A stretch of 49,266 nucleotides of DNA from Legionellaceae bacterium (GTDB lineage Bacteria > Pseudomonadota > Gammaproteobacteria > Legionellales > Legionellaceae): positions 1 through 49,266 of the forward strand of contig JAUYSP010000061.1 in NCBI GenBank assembly GCA_030696305.1. The letters run 5' to 3'. Positions 26,955 through 35,518 of this stretch are shown here, piece by piece. Each line of letters opens with the position of its first letter. The stretch's first letter is position 1. Under the pieces are notes generated by a model that worked only from the letters and a program-made list of their open reading frames with translations, did no database searches and was not told the origin of the DNA. The position numbers and the translations under genes were made by a program.

Positions 26955-28952
26955 ATGACAGTACACCTCCCTCACCCTAAGTATCGTCCTGACATAGATG
27001 GCTTAAGAGCTATTGCAGTTTTATCTGTAGTAGCCTTCCATGCTTTTCCAAATTGGGTCAAAGGGGGGTTCATTGGAGTTGATGTTTTCTTTGTCATCTC
27101 GGGATATCTAATTTCCACGATTATTTTCGAGAACTTGGATAAGGGAACATTCAGCTTCATGGAGTTCTATTCTCGTCGTATCAGACGTATTTTTCCTGCG
27201 CTTCTACTTGTCCTAGCTGTAAGCTACGTATTAGGGTGGTTTACTCTTCTATCGGATGAATACAAGCAGCTCGGCAAGCATATTGCAGGTGGCGCTGGAT
27301 TTATATCAAATTTTATTTTATGGAATGAATCTGGTTATTTCGATAACGTAGCAGAAACAAAACCCTTGCTTCATTTATGGAGTTTAGGTGTAGAAGAGCA
27401 GTTTTATATCCTATTTCCAGTCTTGCTCTATGTTGCATGGAAACGTAAATTCAATTTACTGAGCATAACTCTTATTATTGCAATTACATCTTTTTATTTG
27501 ATGGGGGTGAAGAAGGACCCGATTGCTACTTTTTATTCACCACAGACAAGGTTTTGGGAGTTAATGAGTGGTAGCTTGTTGGCTTGGGTCATGCTTCATA
27601 AAAAAGAAGCTAACTCAAAATTTAAGATGTGGCTAGATAAATTTCTGACTCTCGCAATCTTCCGAGATGAAAGAGATTTTGATAGCAAAACTTTAAAGAA
27701 TGTAGCTTCGTTTGTTGGATTACTGTTACTTGCATATGGTTTTTTGCGCATCGGCAAAGATTTAATCTTTCCTGGAAAGTGGGCTTTAATTCCTGTCTTA
27801 GGATCCGTATTGGTAATTTCTGCGGGTCAAAGCTCTTGGTTTAATAAAAAAATCCTATCGAACAAAGTGCTGGTTTGGATCGGATTAATAAGCTTTCCCC
27901 TTTATCTTTGGCACTGGGTCTTATTGTCCTTTGCGAGAATAATGGAGAGCGATATCCCAGCAAGAAACATTCGCATTTTAATAGTGATTGCTTCGTTCGC
28001 TTTAGCATGGGTAACCTATTTGGTGATTGAAAAGCCGTTTAGATTTGGCGGCAGGAACAAGCCTAAAGTCTTCACCCTTGTTTTAATGATGGGCTTGATT
28101 GGCAGCTTAGGTTATTACACAGATAAGAAAAATGGACTTCCATCTAGGGAATCAATCAAACAGTTTGAAATTATGAAGCAACAGTTTTCATTTTCTAAAG
28201 ACATTGGCAGACCAACCGATGCAAAGATTATGCTTTTGGGCGATTCACACGCAGCCCATTACGTCCCAGGTTTGAAGAAATATTTCGGCAGCAATGTTGC
28301 TGATTACACAGCGAGTGGGTGTATTCCATTCTTTAATGTAGATAGATACGATAGTAGGTCTGTTCAAGGTGCATGTGCCAAATCTATGAACACCGCTCTT
28401 GAAAGCTTTGAAAAAAATAATCAGATGACAGGAATCATTCTTGCCTCTATGGGTCCAGTATATCTGTCTGGTGAAACATTCAATGGCATGGATACAGCAC
28501 GAGTTACTGGGGATGGCGTCAAGTTAATAAACAACCCAAAAATTACCGATCGATGGGATGTCTATGCCTATGGTATGCGCAACACCTTAGAGCGCCTTTC
28601 AAGAGCCAATAAAAAGATACTTTTTATTTTAGATGTTCCAGAGTTAGGATTTGATCCTCGCTCTTGTCTGGATTCACGACCAGTTGTTTTAACCTCTAAA
28701 AAACGAGAGCCATGTGCAGTATCGCGCGAAAAATATGAGTCACGAACTAAGAAATATAAGACTATGGTTCATTCGATACTGAAAGATTTTCCAAATGTTA
28801 TGGTTTACGACCCCGTAGAGGATATGTGCGATAACAAACAATGTTGGGGTATGAAGAATGAAAAGATTTTATATAGAGACATTGATCATTTATCCAATGA
28901 AGGATCAGTTTTCTTAGTGGAAAAAATGCGAGCATTTGTTGAAAAACTCTAG
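26955..28952 (+). CDS. OafA/YrhL-type O-acyltransferase with C-terminal SGNH domain
   Basis: A 665-aa protein with an N-terminal acyltransferase-3 membrane domain (YRPDIDGLRAIAVLSVVAFH, GVDVFFVISGYLI, FYSRRIRRIFPALL, WSLGVEEQFYILFP), about ten helices, then an extracytoplasmic SGNH domain from about residue 415 (IMLLGDSHAAHYVPGL; catalytic pair in DIDHLSNEGS). Members O-acetylate LPS O-antigen, peptidoglycan or exopolysaccharide: the membrane part moves acetyl across the membrane and the SGNH part transfers it. ATG 26955 is preferred over TTG 26949. A terminator-like hairpin follows at 29036. Confidence 0.93.
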   Translation: MTVHLPHPKYRPDIDGLRAIAVLSVVAFHAFPNWVKGGFIGVDVFFVISGYLISTIIFENLDKGTFSFMEFYSRRIRRIFPALLLVLAVSYVLGWFTLLSDEYKQLGKHIAGGAGFISNFILWNESGYFDNVAETKPLLHLWSLGVEEQFYILFPVLLYVAWKRKFNLLSITLIIAITSFYLMGVKKDPIATFYSPQTRFWELMSGSLLAWVMLHKKEANSKFKMWLDKFLTLAIFRDERDFDSKTLKNVASFVGLLLLAYGFLRIGKDLIFPGKWALIPVLGSVLVISAGQSSWFNKKILSNKVLVWIGLISFPLYLWHWVLLSFARIMESDIPARNIRILIVIASFALAWVTYLVIEKPFRFGGRNKPKVFTLVLMMGLIGSLGYYTDKKNGLPSRESIKQFEIMKQQFSFSKDIGRPTDAKIMLLGDSHAAHYVPGLKKYFGSNVADYTASGCIPFFNVDRYDSRSVQGACAKSMNTALESFEKNNQMTGIILASMGPVYLSGETFNGMDTARVTGDGVKLINNPKITDRWDVYAYGMRNTLERLSRANKKILFILDVPELGFDPRSCLDSRPVVLTSKKREPCAVSREKYESRTKKYKTMVHSILKDFPNVMVYDPVEDMCDNKQCWGMKNEKILYRDIDHLSNEGSVFLVEKMRAFVEKL

Positions 28953-29035
28953 ATTTACAAAACCCGTTTAACTTACATCCTTATTAGTTATGTGTATTTT
29001 TTGCCAATTATCTTCATTGATGTAATACTTCTCCA

Positions 29036-29081
29036 TGGTAACGCTCTTATCTAGACAATGGGAACGTTACCACATTTTTTT
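29036..29081 (+). terminator. Possible rho-independent terminator after the acyltransferase
   Basis: Stem TGGTAACG (29036-29043) and CGTTACCA (29065-29072) with a 21-base loop, followed by a seven-T run (29075-29081). The loop is long, so the strength is uncertain. The remainder of 28953-29164 is featureless apart from the inverted-repeat end. Confidence 0.45.
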
Positions 29082-29123
29082 CATCAATAAATTTTAATAG
29101 TAGCGCGCTTGGGCGTGGTTTTT

Positions 29124-29143
29124 AGATAAGTACACAGAACCTA
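29124..29143 (-). repeat. Right end of inverted repeat flanking the SGNH/acyltransferase cassette
   Basis: Reverse complement TAGGTTCTGTGTACTTATCT; 18/20 identity to 26073-26092. It lies 22 bases upstream of queC. Confidence 0.7.
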
Positions 29144-29164
29144 ATGCTCTGAAAGGAAAAACAC

Positions 29165-29845
29165 ATGACTAAAAAAGCAGTAATCCTATTATCCGGAGGC
29201 CTAGACTCAACAACATGTCTACTCTATGCTCAATCAAAAAAAATGGCGTGTTACACGTTAAGCTTTGACTATGGGCAAAAACACCGTGCAGAATTAGATG
29301 CGGCCGAACGAATCGCTAACCACTATCAAGTAGAAGAACATAAAATAATCAATTTAGCCTCTATCGGACAATTAGGTGGTTCCGCACTAACTGATACCCA
29401 ACACGATGTTCCTAATCATGTCGAATCAAATACCATCCCAATAACTTACGTACCAGCCAGAAACACGATCATGCTTTCTATTGCTCTGGGATGGGCCGAA
29501 ATTCTTAATGCAGACCATATTTTTATTGGGGTCAGTGCTATCGATTATTCAAGTTATCCAGATTGCCGTCCTGCATATATTGATGCGTTTCGAAGCATGG
29601 CTAATTTAGCCACAAAAAGAGGCATTGAAGGCAACCCCATTACCATTGAAACGCCTCTAATCGGGTTAAGTAAAGCCCAAACGATTGAACTAGGCATTTC
29701 CCTTGGCCTCGACTATGCTCAAACGATTTCATGTTATCGAGCAACCTCTGAGGGACTAGCTTGTGGCGAATGTGATAGTTGCTATTTAAGAAAAAAGGGA
29801 TTTAAGGAAGCCAATTTAGTTGATCCTACTCGCTATTTAATCTAA
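29165..29845 (+). CDS. queC: 7-cyano-7-deazaguanine synthase
   Basis: QueC converts 7-carboxy-7-deazaguanine to preQ0 with ATP and ammonia in queuosine synthesis. The 226-aa protein has the PP-loop motif LSGGLDSTT at residues 9-17, [25 protein letters not shown] and the zinc-binding Cys cluster [18 protein letters not shown]. Length is normal. No queD, queE or preQ1 riboswitch is visible in the window. Confidence 0.96.
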   Translation: MTKKAVILLSGGLDSTTCLLYAQSKKMACYTLSFDYGQKHRAELDAAERIANHYQVEEHKIINLASIGQLGGSALTDTQHDVPNHVESNTIPITYVPARNTIMLSIALGWAEILNADHIFIGVSAIDYSSYPDCRPAYIDAFRSMANLATKRGIEGNPITIETPLIGLSKAQTIELGISLGLDYAQTISCYRATSEGLACGECDSCYLRKKGFKEANLVDPTRYLI

Positions 29846-29882
29846 GGTATACCAAGCGTAGTCATAATGATTGGAACTTTGT

Positions 29883-30857
29883 ATGCTAAACCGAGTCATC
29901 ACCTTACTTGTTCTATCGACTTTTTTAATGAGTTGTGCTCGGTTTCATCATCAACCGGCTCGCCCATTTCATTTTCTTCATTCCAAATCCACGCATGCTC
30001 CGGGCAATACACCTATAAACCAAAATGTAATTGTTACTTCATTCAATCAAGTCAAAATAAAAGGGAATTTTGAAGTCAATTTGCATACAAATAGCAGACA
30101 ACCCACTGTGATTTTTCATGGTGATCCACGGGATTTAGCTCATGTTAAATGGTTTGTAACCCATAACGAATTAATGATTGAAGCGGAGAAAGATTATCCT
30201 AAGTATGGTCATGTTTATATCGATATTTCATCTCGATATTTACGATCATTCGTTTATCAAGGGTCAGGCGCTATAGCAGGGCAGTATCTCTATTCTAAAT
30301 CGCTTGATCTATATATTAAAAATAACGGAAACACCACGCTAGACGGGCAACTTGTGTTGCATCGAGCCGCTTTTGGAGGCAAAGGGTACACTAAAATTAA
30401 AGGCATTCAAACCAGCGCCATGCAATTATCCTTATCAGATAATGCTCACGTTCAACTCAGCGGGGTTGCAGATGTCAGCACAATCAATATGAAAGGGCAT
30501 AGTTGGTTGAGCCTTTATTGGGTTAAAGGAAATATGTTAAAACTTCGATTAAAAGAAAGTGCTCGCGTTCAACTCGCTGGAACAGTCGGATTTTTTGATG
30601 CTGCATTACGTGATGATGCACGTTTTAATGGGCGTTACTTGCGAGCCAGACGTGCCTTCGTAAAAACAGAAGATCGTTCTGAAGCAGATATTAACGTGGT
30701 TGAAGCACAACATACCCTCGCTACAGGTACCAGTAACATCTATTTTTATGATTTACCCGACATGAAAGCAGATTTTATGGCCGAAAATGGCTCCGTACTC
30801 GATTTACGTGAATGGGAGCGTCCATTTATGAAAGAACCTACGCGGTATAATCGGTAA
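29883..30857 (+). CDS. GIN-domain (DUF2807) lipoprotein
   Basis: A 324-aa predicted lipoprotein: leader VITLLVLSTFLMSCARF with lipobox LMSC, a polar linker, then the GIN/DUF2807 region beginning FNQVKIKGNFEVNLHT. Repeating short beta-strand units follow (TTLDGQLVLHRAAFGGKGYT, LSLSDNAHVQLSGVADVSTI, ALRDDARFNGRYL), typical of a right-handed beta-helix. The function of this family is not established; a surface or periplasmic adhesin or scaffold has been proposed from structure. ATG 29883 is used rather than TTG 29871. It lies 37 bases after queC, possibly co-transcribed. Confidence 0.8.
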   Translation: MLNRVITLLVLSTFLMSCARFHHQPARPFHFLHSKSTHAPGNTPINQNVIVTSFNQVKIKGNFEVNLHTNSRQPTVIFHGDPRDLAHVKWFVTHNELMIEAEKDYPKYGHVYIDISSRYLRSFVYQGSGAIAGQYLYSKSLDLYIKNNGNTTLDGQLVLHRAAFGGKGYTKIKGIQTSAMQLSLSDNAHVQLSGVADVSTINMKGHSWLSLYWVKGNMLKLRLKESARVQLAGTVGFFDAALRDDARFNGRYLRARRAFVKTEDRSEADINVVEAQHTLATGTSNIYFYDLPDMKADFMAENGSVLDLREWERPFMKEPTRYNR

Positions 30858-30969
30858 ACGCTTGTGTACACAATCGGGTTATTTGTCCTATCAAATAAAA
30901 AGGCAATAAAATCAATGAATAATTTGTCGATGGTACCGTGGTTTAGGTAATTGATGAACCGAGCCTAAG

Positions 30970-30997
30970 GTTAACATTTGATGATCAAGTTAACATT
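30970..30997. promoter_or_regulatory. Operator-like dyad with direct repeats
   Basis: GTTAACATT occurs twice (30970-30978 and 30989-30997), 19 bases apart, around TTGATGATCAA (an 11-base dyad), in the 232-base gap between two convergent genes. A near-perfect Shine-Dalgarno site follows at 31031. Function unknown. Confidence 0.25.
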
Positions 30998-31030
30998 ATA
31001 CAGGGTAAAAACAGCGAACAACTCAACAAA

Positions 31031-31062
31031 AGGAGGGGTAAATAGTGTTTGTTTCGCCATGA
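31031..31062 (+). other. Orphan strong Shine-Dalgarno with a five-codon ORF
   Basis: AGGAGG at 31031-31036 is followed eight bases later by GTG TTT GTT TCG CCA TGA (31045-31062). The TGA overlaps an ATG (31059) opening a 21-codon frame that ends at 31124 inside the convergent hydrolase gene. It could be a remnant or a small coupled ORF pair; there is no family evidence. Confidence 0.2.
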
Positions 31063-31089
31063 CTTTAGCCAATAGACAGCCTCGTCAAA

Positions 31090-31890
31090 CTATTCAATAT
31101 TACGCTTTACACAATCCACAATAGCCTCAATATCTCCATCCAACGGTAAAATATGGGCTGAGTTATTTAGCCAATGAATTTTGGTATTCAAATCGTTCGC
31201 AAATAATCGAGCCACCGCACTGGAATCCACAACTTCATCATAACGACCAAGAAATAGATCCGTAGGACAACGAGGTAATTTAAATTGATTCGTACTTACA
31301 TAGGTTAATATTTCAATAATTGCCTTTAAAGGCAATTGGCGGTAAGTTAATTCTGCATGGCCTTTTATATGGAAGTTACCTGCGTGATTGGTTATTCGTT
31401 TTAAACCCAATTTACGTAATACTTGCGCACACGTTAATAAAACACGAGTAGGGCCACATAACACCAATGCAGGAGCCAGTAGATACAAATGATTAATCGT
31501 CATGTACTCACTTAATTTACAAGCCAATAAACCACCGAGTGAAAGTCCCATCACATCTACTGTTTCATAGCGTTTCGCAAGCAGTTGACCTGCGTGGATA
31601 ACTGTCTCTAACCAGTCATTGGCGGTTGATTTTGCAAATGCATCTATACTATCTGCATGCCCAGCTAAAACCGGACATACTATAGCATCATACATTGTAA
31701 AGGTTGGTAATAGTTCTCGATAAATCGCCGGAGAAGATGCAAAACCATGAAGTAATAACAACGCTCGACCAGACTCTTTTCTATTGATGTCAATTGGTGA
31801 CAATAAAGAAATCTCATTTTGATCCAAAGGACGTACTACCTTTCCTCGCCACATAAAATTAAAATCATTAATATTCATATTTATATTCAC
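31090..31890 (-). CDS. Alpha/beta hydrolase, carboxylesterase-like
   Basis: A 266-aa cytoplasmic serine hydrolase. LLLHGFASSPAIYRELLP is the oxyanion-hole strand and loop, VMGLSLGGLLA the nucleophile elbow (GLSLG). FLGRYDEVVDSSAVARLF carries the acid and NSAHILPLDGD the catalytic His. The pattern fits the monoacylglycerol lipase/carboxylesterase group (Est30/YvaK-like); the substrate is unknown. It begins ATG 31890, divergent from the cluster at 31981, and the gap between them is only 90 bases. Confidence 0.85.
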   Translation of the reverse strand: MNINMNINDFNFMWRGKVVRPLDQNEISLLSPIDINRKESGRALLLLHGFASSPAIYRELLPTFTMYDAIVCPVLAGHADSIDAFAKSTANDWLETVIHAGQLLAKRYETVDVMGLSLGGLLACKLSEYMTINHLYLLAPALVLCGPTRVLLTCAQVLRKLGLKRITNHAGNFHIKGHAELTYRQLPLKAIIEILTYVSTNQFKLPRCPTDLFLGRYDEVVDSSAVARLFANDLNTKIHWLNNSAHILPLDGDIEAIVDCVKRNIE

Positions 31891-31915
31891 AGTTGTGGTT
31901 AAAAAGAGCTATAAT
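31886..31915 (+). promoter_or_regulatory. Promoter for the 31981-33144 genes
   Basis: TTCACA (31886-31891), 18-base spacer, TATAAT (31910-31915). It starts within the first codons of the divergent hydrolase gene and lies 65 bases upstream of ATG 31981. Confidence 0.45.
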
Positions 31916-31980
31916 TGTACACATATGCTGTATTATTTCGTATTACCTGATATAAGCATAATATATTCTTGGAGAATAAT

Positions 31981-32649
31981 ATGGGCAGTGAGCAAAAAAA
32001 AGATGAATCGGATATGCTTCAAGGGCTCATCAATGCGATCATCAAAGAATCCGTGGCATCTTATGTTAAGGATTACATTAAAAAATATAAAGCCGAGCAA
32101 GCCCATAAGTATGCTGAACGAAACAATCCCTCGAATAATCCATCAAACAATGAAAATGGAAATTCATCACCCGAACCCAATGATATGGACATGTCGCCCA
32201 ATGATTCGCCTCACACAGCGCCAGAACCAAGACCTAACCCAGAAAACACACCTGAACCACCAGAATTGGAACAGGAGCTAGAATTAGAACAAGAGCTCAA
32301 TCCAGAATCAGCTAGAAACAGTGCACCTGAGAATGCGATCAATCCAGAAAACACAACTGAACTTGCAACCAACACAGCCGAAGCACCAGTATCAGGATCG
32401 ACATCCAATATGGAAATGGAACTGCAAATGGAGTCCATTGGTAGCACAGCAACACCATCCGAAGCTTTAGCTGCCACTAGCGGCGCGTCGACAAGCGGGG
32501 GGGGTGCTGCTGGCGGTGGCGCGGCGGCCGCCAGCTCAAGTGCGAGTGCGAGTGCGGCAGCATCTGCTAGCGCCGCTGCCGCTGCTAGCTCTACTGCCGC
32601 AGCTAGTGGTGGTGCTGCTGCAGCTGCTGCTACCCTTGCTGCAACTTAG
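31981..32649 (+). CDS. Unknown low-complexity protein with acidic/Pro middle and Ala/Gly/Ser tail
   Basis: A 222-aa protein, no family recognised. Residues 1-50 form a charged helix (MLQGLINAIIKESVASYVKD). Residues 50-150 are rich in Asn, Pro and Glu (PEPPELEQELELEQELNPE). The last ~65 residues are almost only Ala, Gly, Ser and Thr. DNA for the tail is GC-rich, unlike its surroundings, and contains eight consecutive G at 32497-32504. The TGGAGA site before ATG 31981 sets the start. A gap of 21 bases separates it from the next gene. No signal peptide or membrane segment. Possibly a secreted or surface-displayed disordered protein. Confidence 0.6.
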   Translation: MGSEQKKDESDMLQGLINAIIKESVASYVKDYIKKYKAEQAHKYAERNNPSNNPSNNENGNSSPEPNDMDMSPNDSPHTAPEPRPNPENTPEPPELEQELELEQELNPESARNSAPENAINPENTTELATNTAEAPVSGSTSNMEMELQMESIGSTATPSEALAATSGASTSGGGAAGGGAAAASSSASASAAASASAAAAASSTAAASGGAAAAAATLAAT

Positions 32650-32670
32650 CCAATTTTAAAAGGAAAAATA

Positions 32671-33144
32671 ATGGAATCAGAAGCAGAACAATATCAACAA
32701 GATGCAGTCTGGAATGAGATATCATCCATAATTAGAATTCAGGCTCAATCATTACAGCAGCTAGCCTTTAGTCAGTTTAAACTAGCGTACAAAGTAGTAA
32801 AACGAGAAATTGTAGATAAGTTGGATGAGCTAGATAAACATCCTAAGCTAAATAACACTGCACTCCAAGCGGATTTGACCTCCTTAAAAGAGAAAAAATC
32901 CGCGCTACAAACTCGTTTCATAAACGATTCGGCTCAAGTAAAAAAATTAAAAAAAGAAAACAAAGACCATCCTCGTTCTTTATTAATCCTGGATGTAACT
33001 CAAAAAAATATCAATGATTTAGGAAGTTATGCTGAATATCATCAACCTAATCTACAAACTTTAGAAAATAGTATTAATAAAATTTCAGCCGTCGAACAAA
33101 CTGCCCAAGTGCCTTCAAAACCAGAGCAATCAGCAGGTGTGTAA
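32671..33144 (+). CDS. Unknown small coiled-coil protein
   Basis: A 157-aa protein, predicted soluble and mostly helical, with charged heptad-like stretches (AYKVVKREIVDKLDELDKHP, LTSLKEKKSALQTRF). No recognised domain, signal or membrane segment. AAAAGGAAAA precedes the ATG. Its 21-base distance from the preceding gene suggests one transcript and perhaps a joint function. Unusually rich in Gln and Lys. Confidence 0.6.
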   Translation: MESEAEQYQQDAVWNEISSIIRIQAQSLQQLAFSQFKLAYKVVKREIVDKLDELDKHPKLNNTALQADLTSLKEKKSALQTRFINDSAQVKKLKKENKDHPRSLLILDVTQKNINDLGSYAEYHQPNLQTLENSINKISAVEQTAQVPSKPEQSAGV

Positions 33145-33178
33145 CGGGGCAATAATATAGTGTACTTCTGCGCTTCAC

Positions 33179-33210
33179 TAGGGCTTGTTGACAATTCAGC
33201 TTTCTACGTC
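33179..33210 (+). repeat. Solitary end of the TGTTGACAATTCA repeat element
   Basis: TAGGGCTTGTTGACAATTCA (33179-33198) then GCTTTCTACGTC. It matches the left end of the element at 44823-44988 (TAGGGTCTGTTGACAATTCA...CGACGTC). No right end was found nearby. Confidence 0.6.
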
Positions 33211-33289
33211 ACGCACTAAATAACACATTATTGTTCTTTCCGATAAATTAAAGTGTAAAATACACATATTTATTTTTAGGTGTATTGTG

Positions 33290-34114
33290 ATGTTCAGTAA
33301 TTTATATGGTGCTTTTTTTAATACCAGTGACACTGACAGTGATAATGAATCTCCGTCGTTTTATAGAAAAAACGTGGCGAGTGCTCCTTTTCTTCCGGAA
33401 GATCCGGATGATGATGTTGAAGCCCCTATGCACCTTCTCGTTAGTCATGCGGTTGTAGATGAAAAATTAGATACGTCTGCAATGACGTGTAAGCATACGC
33501 ATAAGTTATACAGATACCCGTATACGAATACAAATGACTCCACGTGCACTATTGAAAAACATGTTCTTGATCATCCTGACGAGTATCCAGGTGCAAGCGT
33601 GAAACACAATCACCTTTTCATTCGTAATGTTGCCTTAGAACAAGTGATTGATAGTTATCTATTAAAATATCCTGATGAAGAGCAACATCGTTTTAAAGAG
33701 TATGGAACTGAGCATAACAGTCATATCGACGATACAAAAAAGGTTGCCGCATGTTTAGCCATTTGTGCTGTGCCCATTGTTATTGGTGGGATCATCGCAT
33801 GCATTGTTTTGTTTCTTCCTAACATGCCCTGCGAACAGATGGTTATTGTTAATTCATTTGATGGAGCCTTCAATATAACGACTCGTTATGCCAATAACGT
33901 TTGTGACATTAAACCTGATTTTTTTAATGTGGGTCAACAAGCCACTATCACAGGTTCTCTTAAAAATTGTGAGTTTACAGCAACAAACGGGATCACGTTA
34001 ACAACAAATTTTTATTCTGTGCATGCTGAAGGGCAAACACCTGAAGGAGAAGAGGCGGAGATTAAAACGGACCAAGATAATGTGTGTACTTATTACGTTC
34101 TAAGCAAAAACTAG
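33290..34114 (+). CDS. Unknown single-pass membrane protein with a possible degenerate U-box
   Basis: A 274-aa protein. Residues 1-45 are acidic and disordered (TSDTDSDNES; PEDPDDDVEAP). Residues 46-135 end in HNHLFIRNVALEQVIDSYLL, which resembles the C-terminal part of U-box domains (L-x-PN-x-AL-x-x-I-x-x-[FY]-L). Upstream MTCKHTHKLYRYPYTNTN loosely matches the G-H-[ST]-Y-E segment. One membrane helix lies at 153-177 (ACLAICAVPIVIGGIIACIV). The C-terminal ~95 residues are beta-rich with paired Cys. U-box effectors occur in Legionella; assignment here is tentative. ATG 33290 is preferred to GTG 33287. Confidence 0.55.
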   Translation: MFSNLYGAFFNTSDTDSDNESPSFYRKNVASAPFLPEDPDDDVEAPMHLLVSHAVVDEKLDTSAMTCKHTHKLYRYPYTNTNDSTCTIEKHVLDHPDEYPGASVKHNHLFIRNVALEQVIDSYLLKYPDEEQHRFKEYGTEHNSHIDDTKKVAACLAICAVPIVIGGIIACIVLFLPNMPCEQMVIVNSFDGAFNITTRYANNVCDIKPDFFNVGQQATITGSLKNCEFTATNGITLTTNFYSVHAEGQTPEGEEAEIKTDQDNVCTYYVLSKN

Positions 34115-34185
34115 GCGTTTACAAGTACCCCCCTGACGGCCTACCTGCCGCGAACAAGTCATGGCGATTGCCTCATTAAATAGCC

Positions 34186-34271
34186 GTCTTTGCGAACGAG
34201 GTGAAGAAATCCAGATCGATGTGACTTAAAAACTCCGATATCTAGATTGCTTCGCTAACGCTCGCAAAGAC
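34186..34271. repeat. 86-bp dispersed palindromic element
   Basis: Arms 34186-34215 and 34241-34271 are imperfect inverted repeats: GTCTTTGCGAACGAGGTGAA against the reverse complement GTCTTTGCGAGCGTTAGCGA. A half copy lies at 79-114. It occupies much of the 247-base gap between two convergent genes and could act as a transcript hairpin for both. Confidence 0.75.
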
Positions 34272-34361
34272 AATTATGACTGTATAATATCAAAATTAAT
34301 ATTTTATGCTCAATAATTTATAATGGGACAGCCCTAGTTCTCATGAGCATAGAGACGCTGT

Positions 34362-35393
34362 TTACAAGCATGATGGAAATACATCAGAACCGGATGGCAT
34401 ATCTGCGTGTTGTAATAAATCTCGAATGGTGATCGTATCACCCGTGGTCACTTCAACTACAGAAAGATCAAGAAGCTCCAATATTCGCTTATTCCCTTGA
34501 AGAAAATTCAGCTGGCCTGAAACATCTCTAGATTCTCTGAAACGCGACTCGACATAGGCTTCTTTTGCTGACAGCGGCGTCAAACGACCTAGACGATCTT
34601 TTCGTACAAAAAATAAGTTATTTCCGGCAGAATTTGATCCCACCAATTGGTATCCTTTACGCGCAGCCAAAAACTCAAACGCGGCAATCGATGCGCCGCC
34701 GAATAAATGTGAATAATGTGCTTTTTCACGTTCAAAAAGAGGGTCGTAAGGAACAGAAATAGCTTCGTTTGGCCCAAATACACTATTCCATTCGACCACC
34801 ACAATTACAGGACTAACAACTTCAATTCGTTCCCAAATCCAATAGTCGTTGCCATCTGTGTCTATACTTAAAATTCCAATGTTTCCGCTAAAACCAGCAT
34901 CTGCGATTAACTGATTAATGTTTTCACGGTCTATCCAAGCTTCGACTGCAGTTAGATCATGACGCCAATAAATAGTTTGAGCTCGAACAAAATCCATATG
35001 TTGCTTGCTACCATCAAGAATCATGCCACGCCAATTGTCATTCATTAATAAAAATCGCGTATTTGATTCTAAGTAATTTTCAACGCCAAACTCCACAAAA
35101 GAAGTTTCTTCGGGAGTTATTCCTGTTTCACGAATTAAATATTGGAGAATACCATCCTCACCAAATTGTGAAAAAACCCTAAATTCAGCATCTTGTATAC
35201 GAGGTAAAGGCGAGCGATCCCTATTTTTCAAGGCTAAATCTCTCCCTTGTAAAATCATCATTTCATCCCATCGTTGACGCTGAACCACAATTAGGTCATT
35301 AATTTGTTGTAGATGAGCCTCATGAGTTGCTTGAATCTGCCGATAGTCAAATCCAATAGCTCGAGCAAAAAGATTACGTATAAAACTTCGCAT
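34362..35393 (-). CDS. FkbM-like SAM-dependent methyltransferase-type protein
   Basis: A 343-aa protein. An N-terminal helical region (1-65) is followed by a Rossmann-like domain: FSQFGEDGILQYLI, FVEFGVENYLESNTRFLL (motif I-like), GMILDGSKQHMDFV, then NIGILSIDTDGNDYWIWERI and VIVVVEWNSVFGP. This arrangement is shared with FkbM-type and related methyltransferases often found in glycan clusters. The substrate cannot be told. No glycan genes adjoin it. Monocistronic by its spacing: 253 bases to the next gene upstream. Confidence 0.6.
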   Translation of the reverse strand: MRSFIRNLFARAIGFDYRQIQATHEAHLQQINDLIVVQRQRWDEMMILQGRDLALKNRDRSPLPRIQDAEFRVFSQFGEDGILQYLIRETGITPEETSFVEFGVENYLESNTRFLLMNDNWRGMILDGSKQHMDFVRAQTIYWRHDLTAVEAWIDRENINQLIADAGFSGNIGILSIDTDGNDYWIWERIEVVSPVIVVVEWNSVFGPNEAISVPYDPLFEREKAHYSHLFGGASIAAFEFLAARKGYQLVGSNSAGNNLFFVRKDRLGRLTPLSAKEAYVESRFRESRDVSGQLNFLQGNKRILELLDLSVVEVTTGDTITIRDLLQHADMPSGSDVFPSCL

Positions 35394-35518
35394 TTATGAT
35401 AAGTCCAAGGAAATATGAAGATAAAAAGTTGGATCTTATCTTATTTAAACAGATCTATGAAGTAGATTTACATGACCGGTGCAGGGTTGTCGCATCAAAT
35501 TTGATCAATAAGACGTAG

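Noticed and set aside
29100-29164. preQ1 riboswitch upstream of queC
   Set aside because: The leader is short and occupied by the inverted-repeat end; no H-type pseudoknot pattern was seen.
31895-32281. 128-codon ORF overlapping the 31981 gene in another frame
   Set aside because: It overlaps the promoter and a better-supported gene with a clear ribosome-binding site; its composition is that of an out-of-frame shadow.
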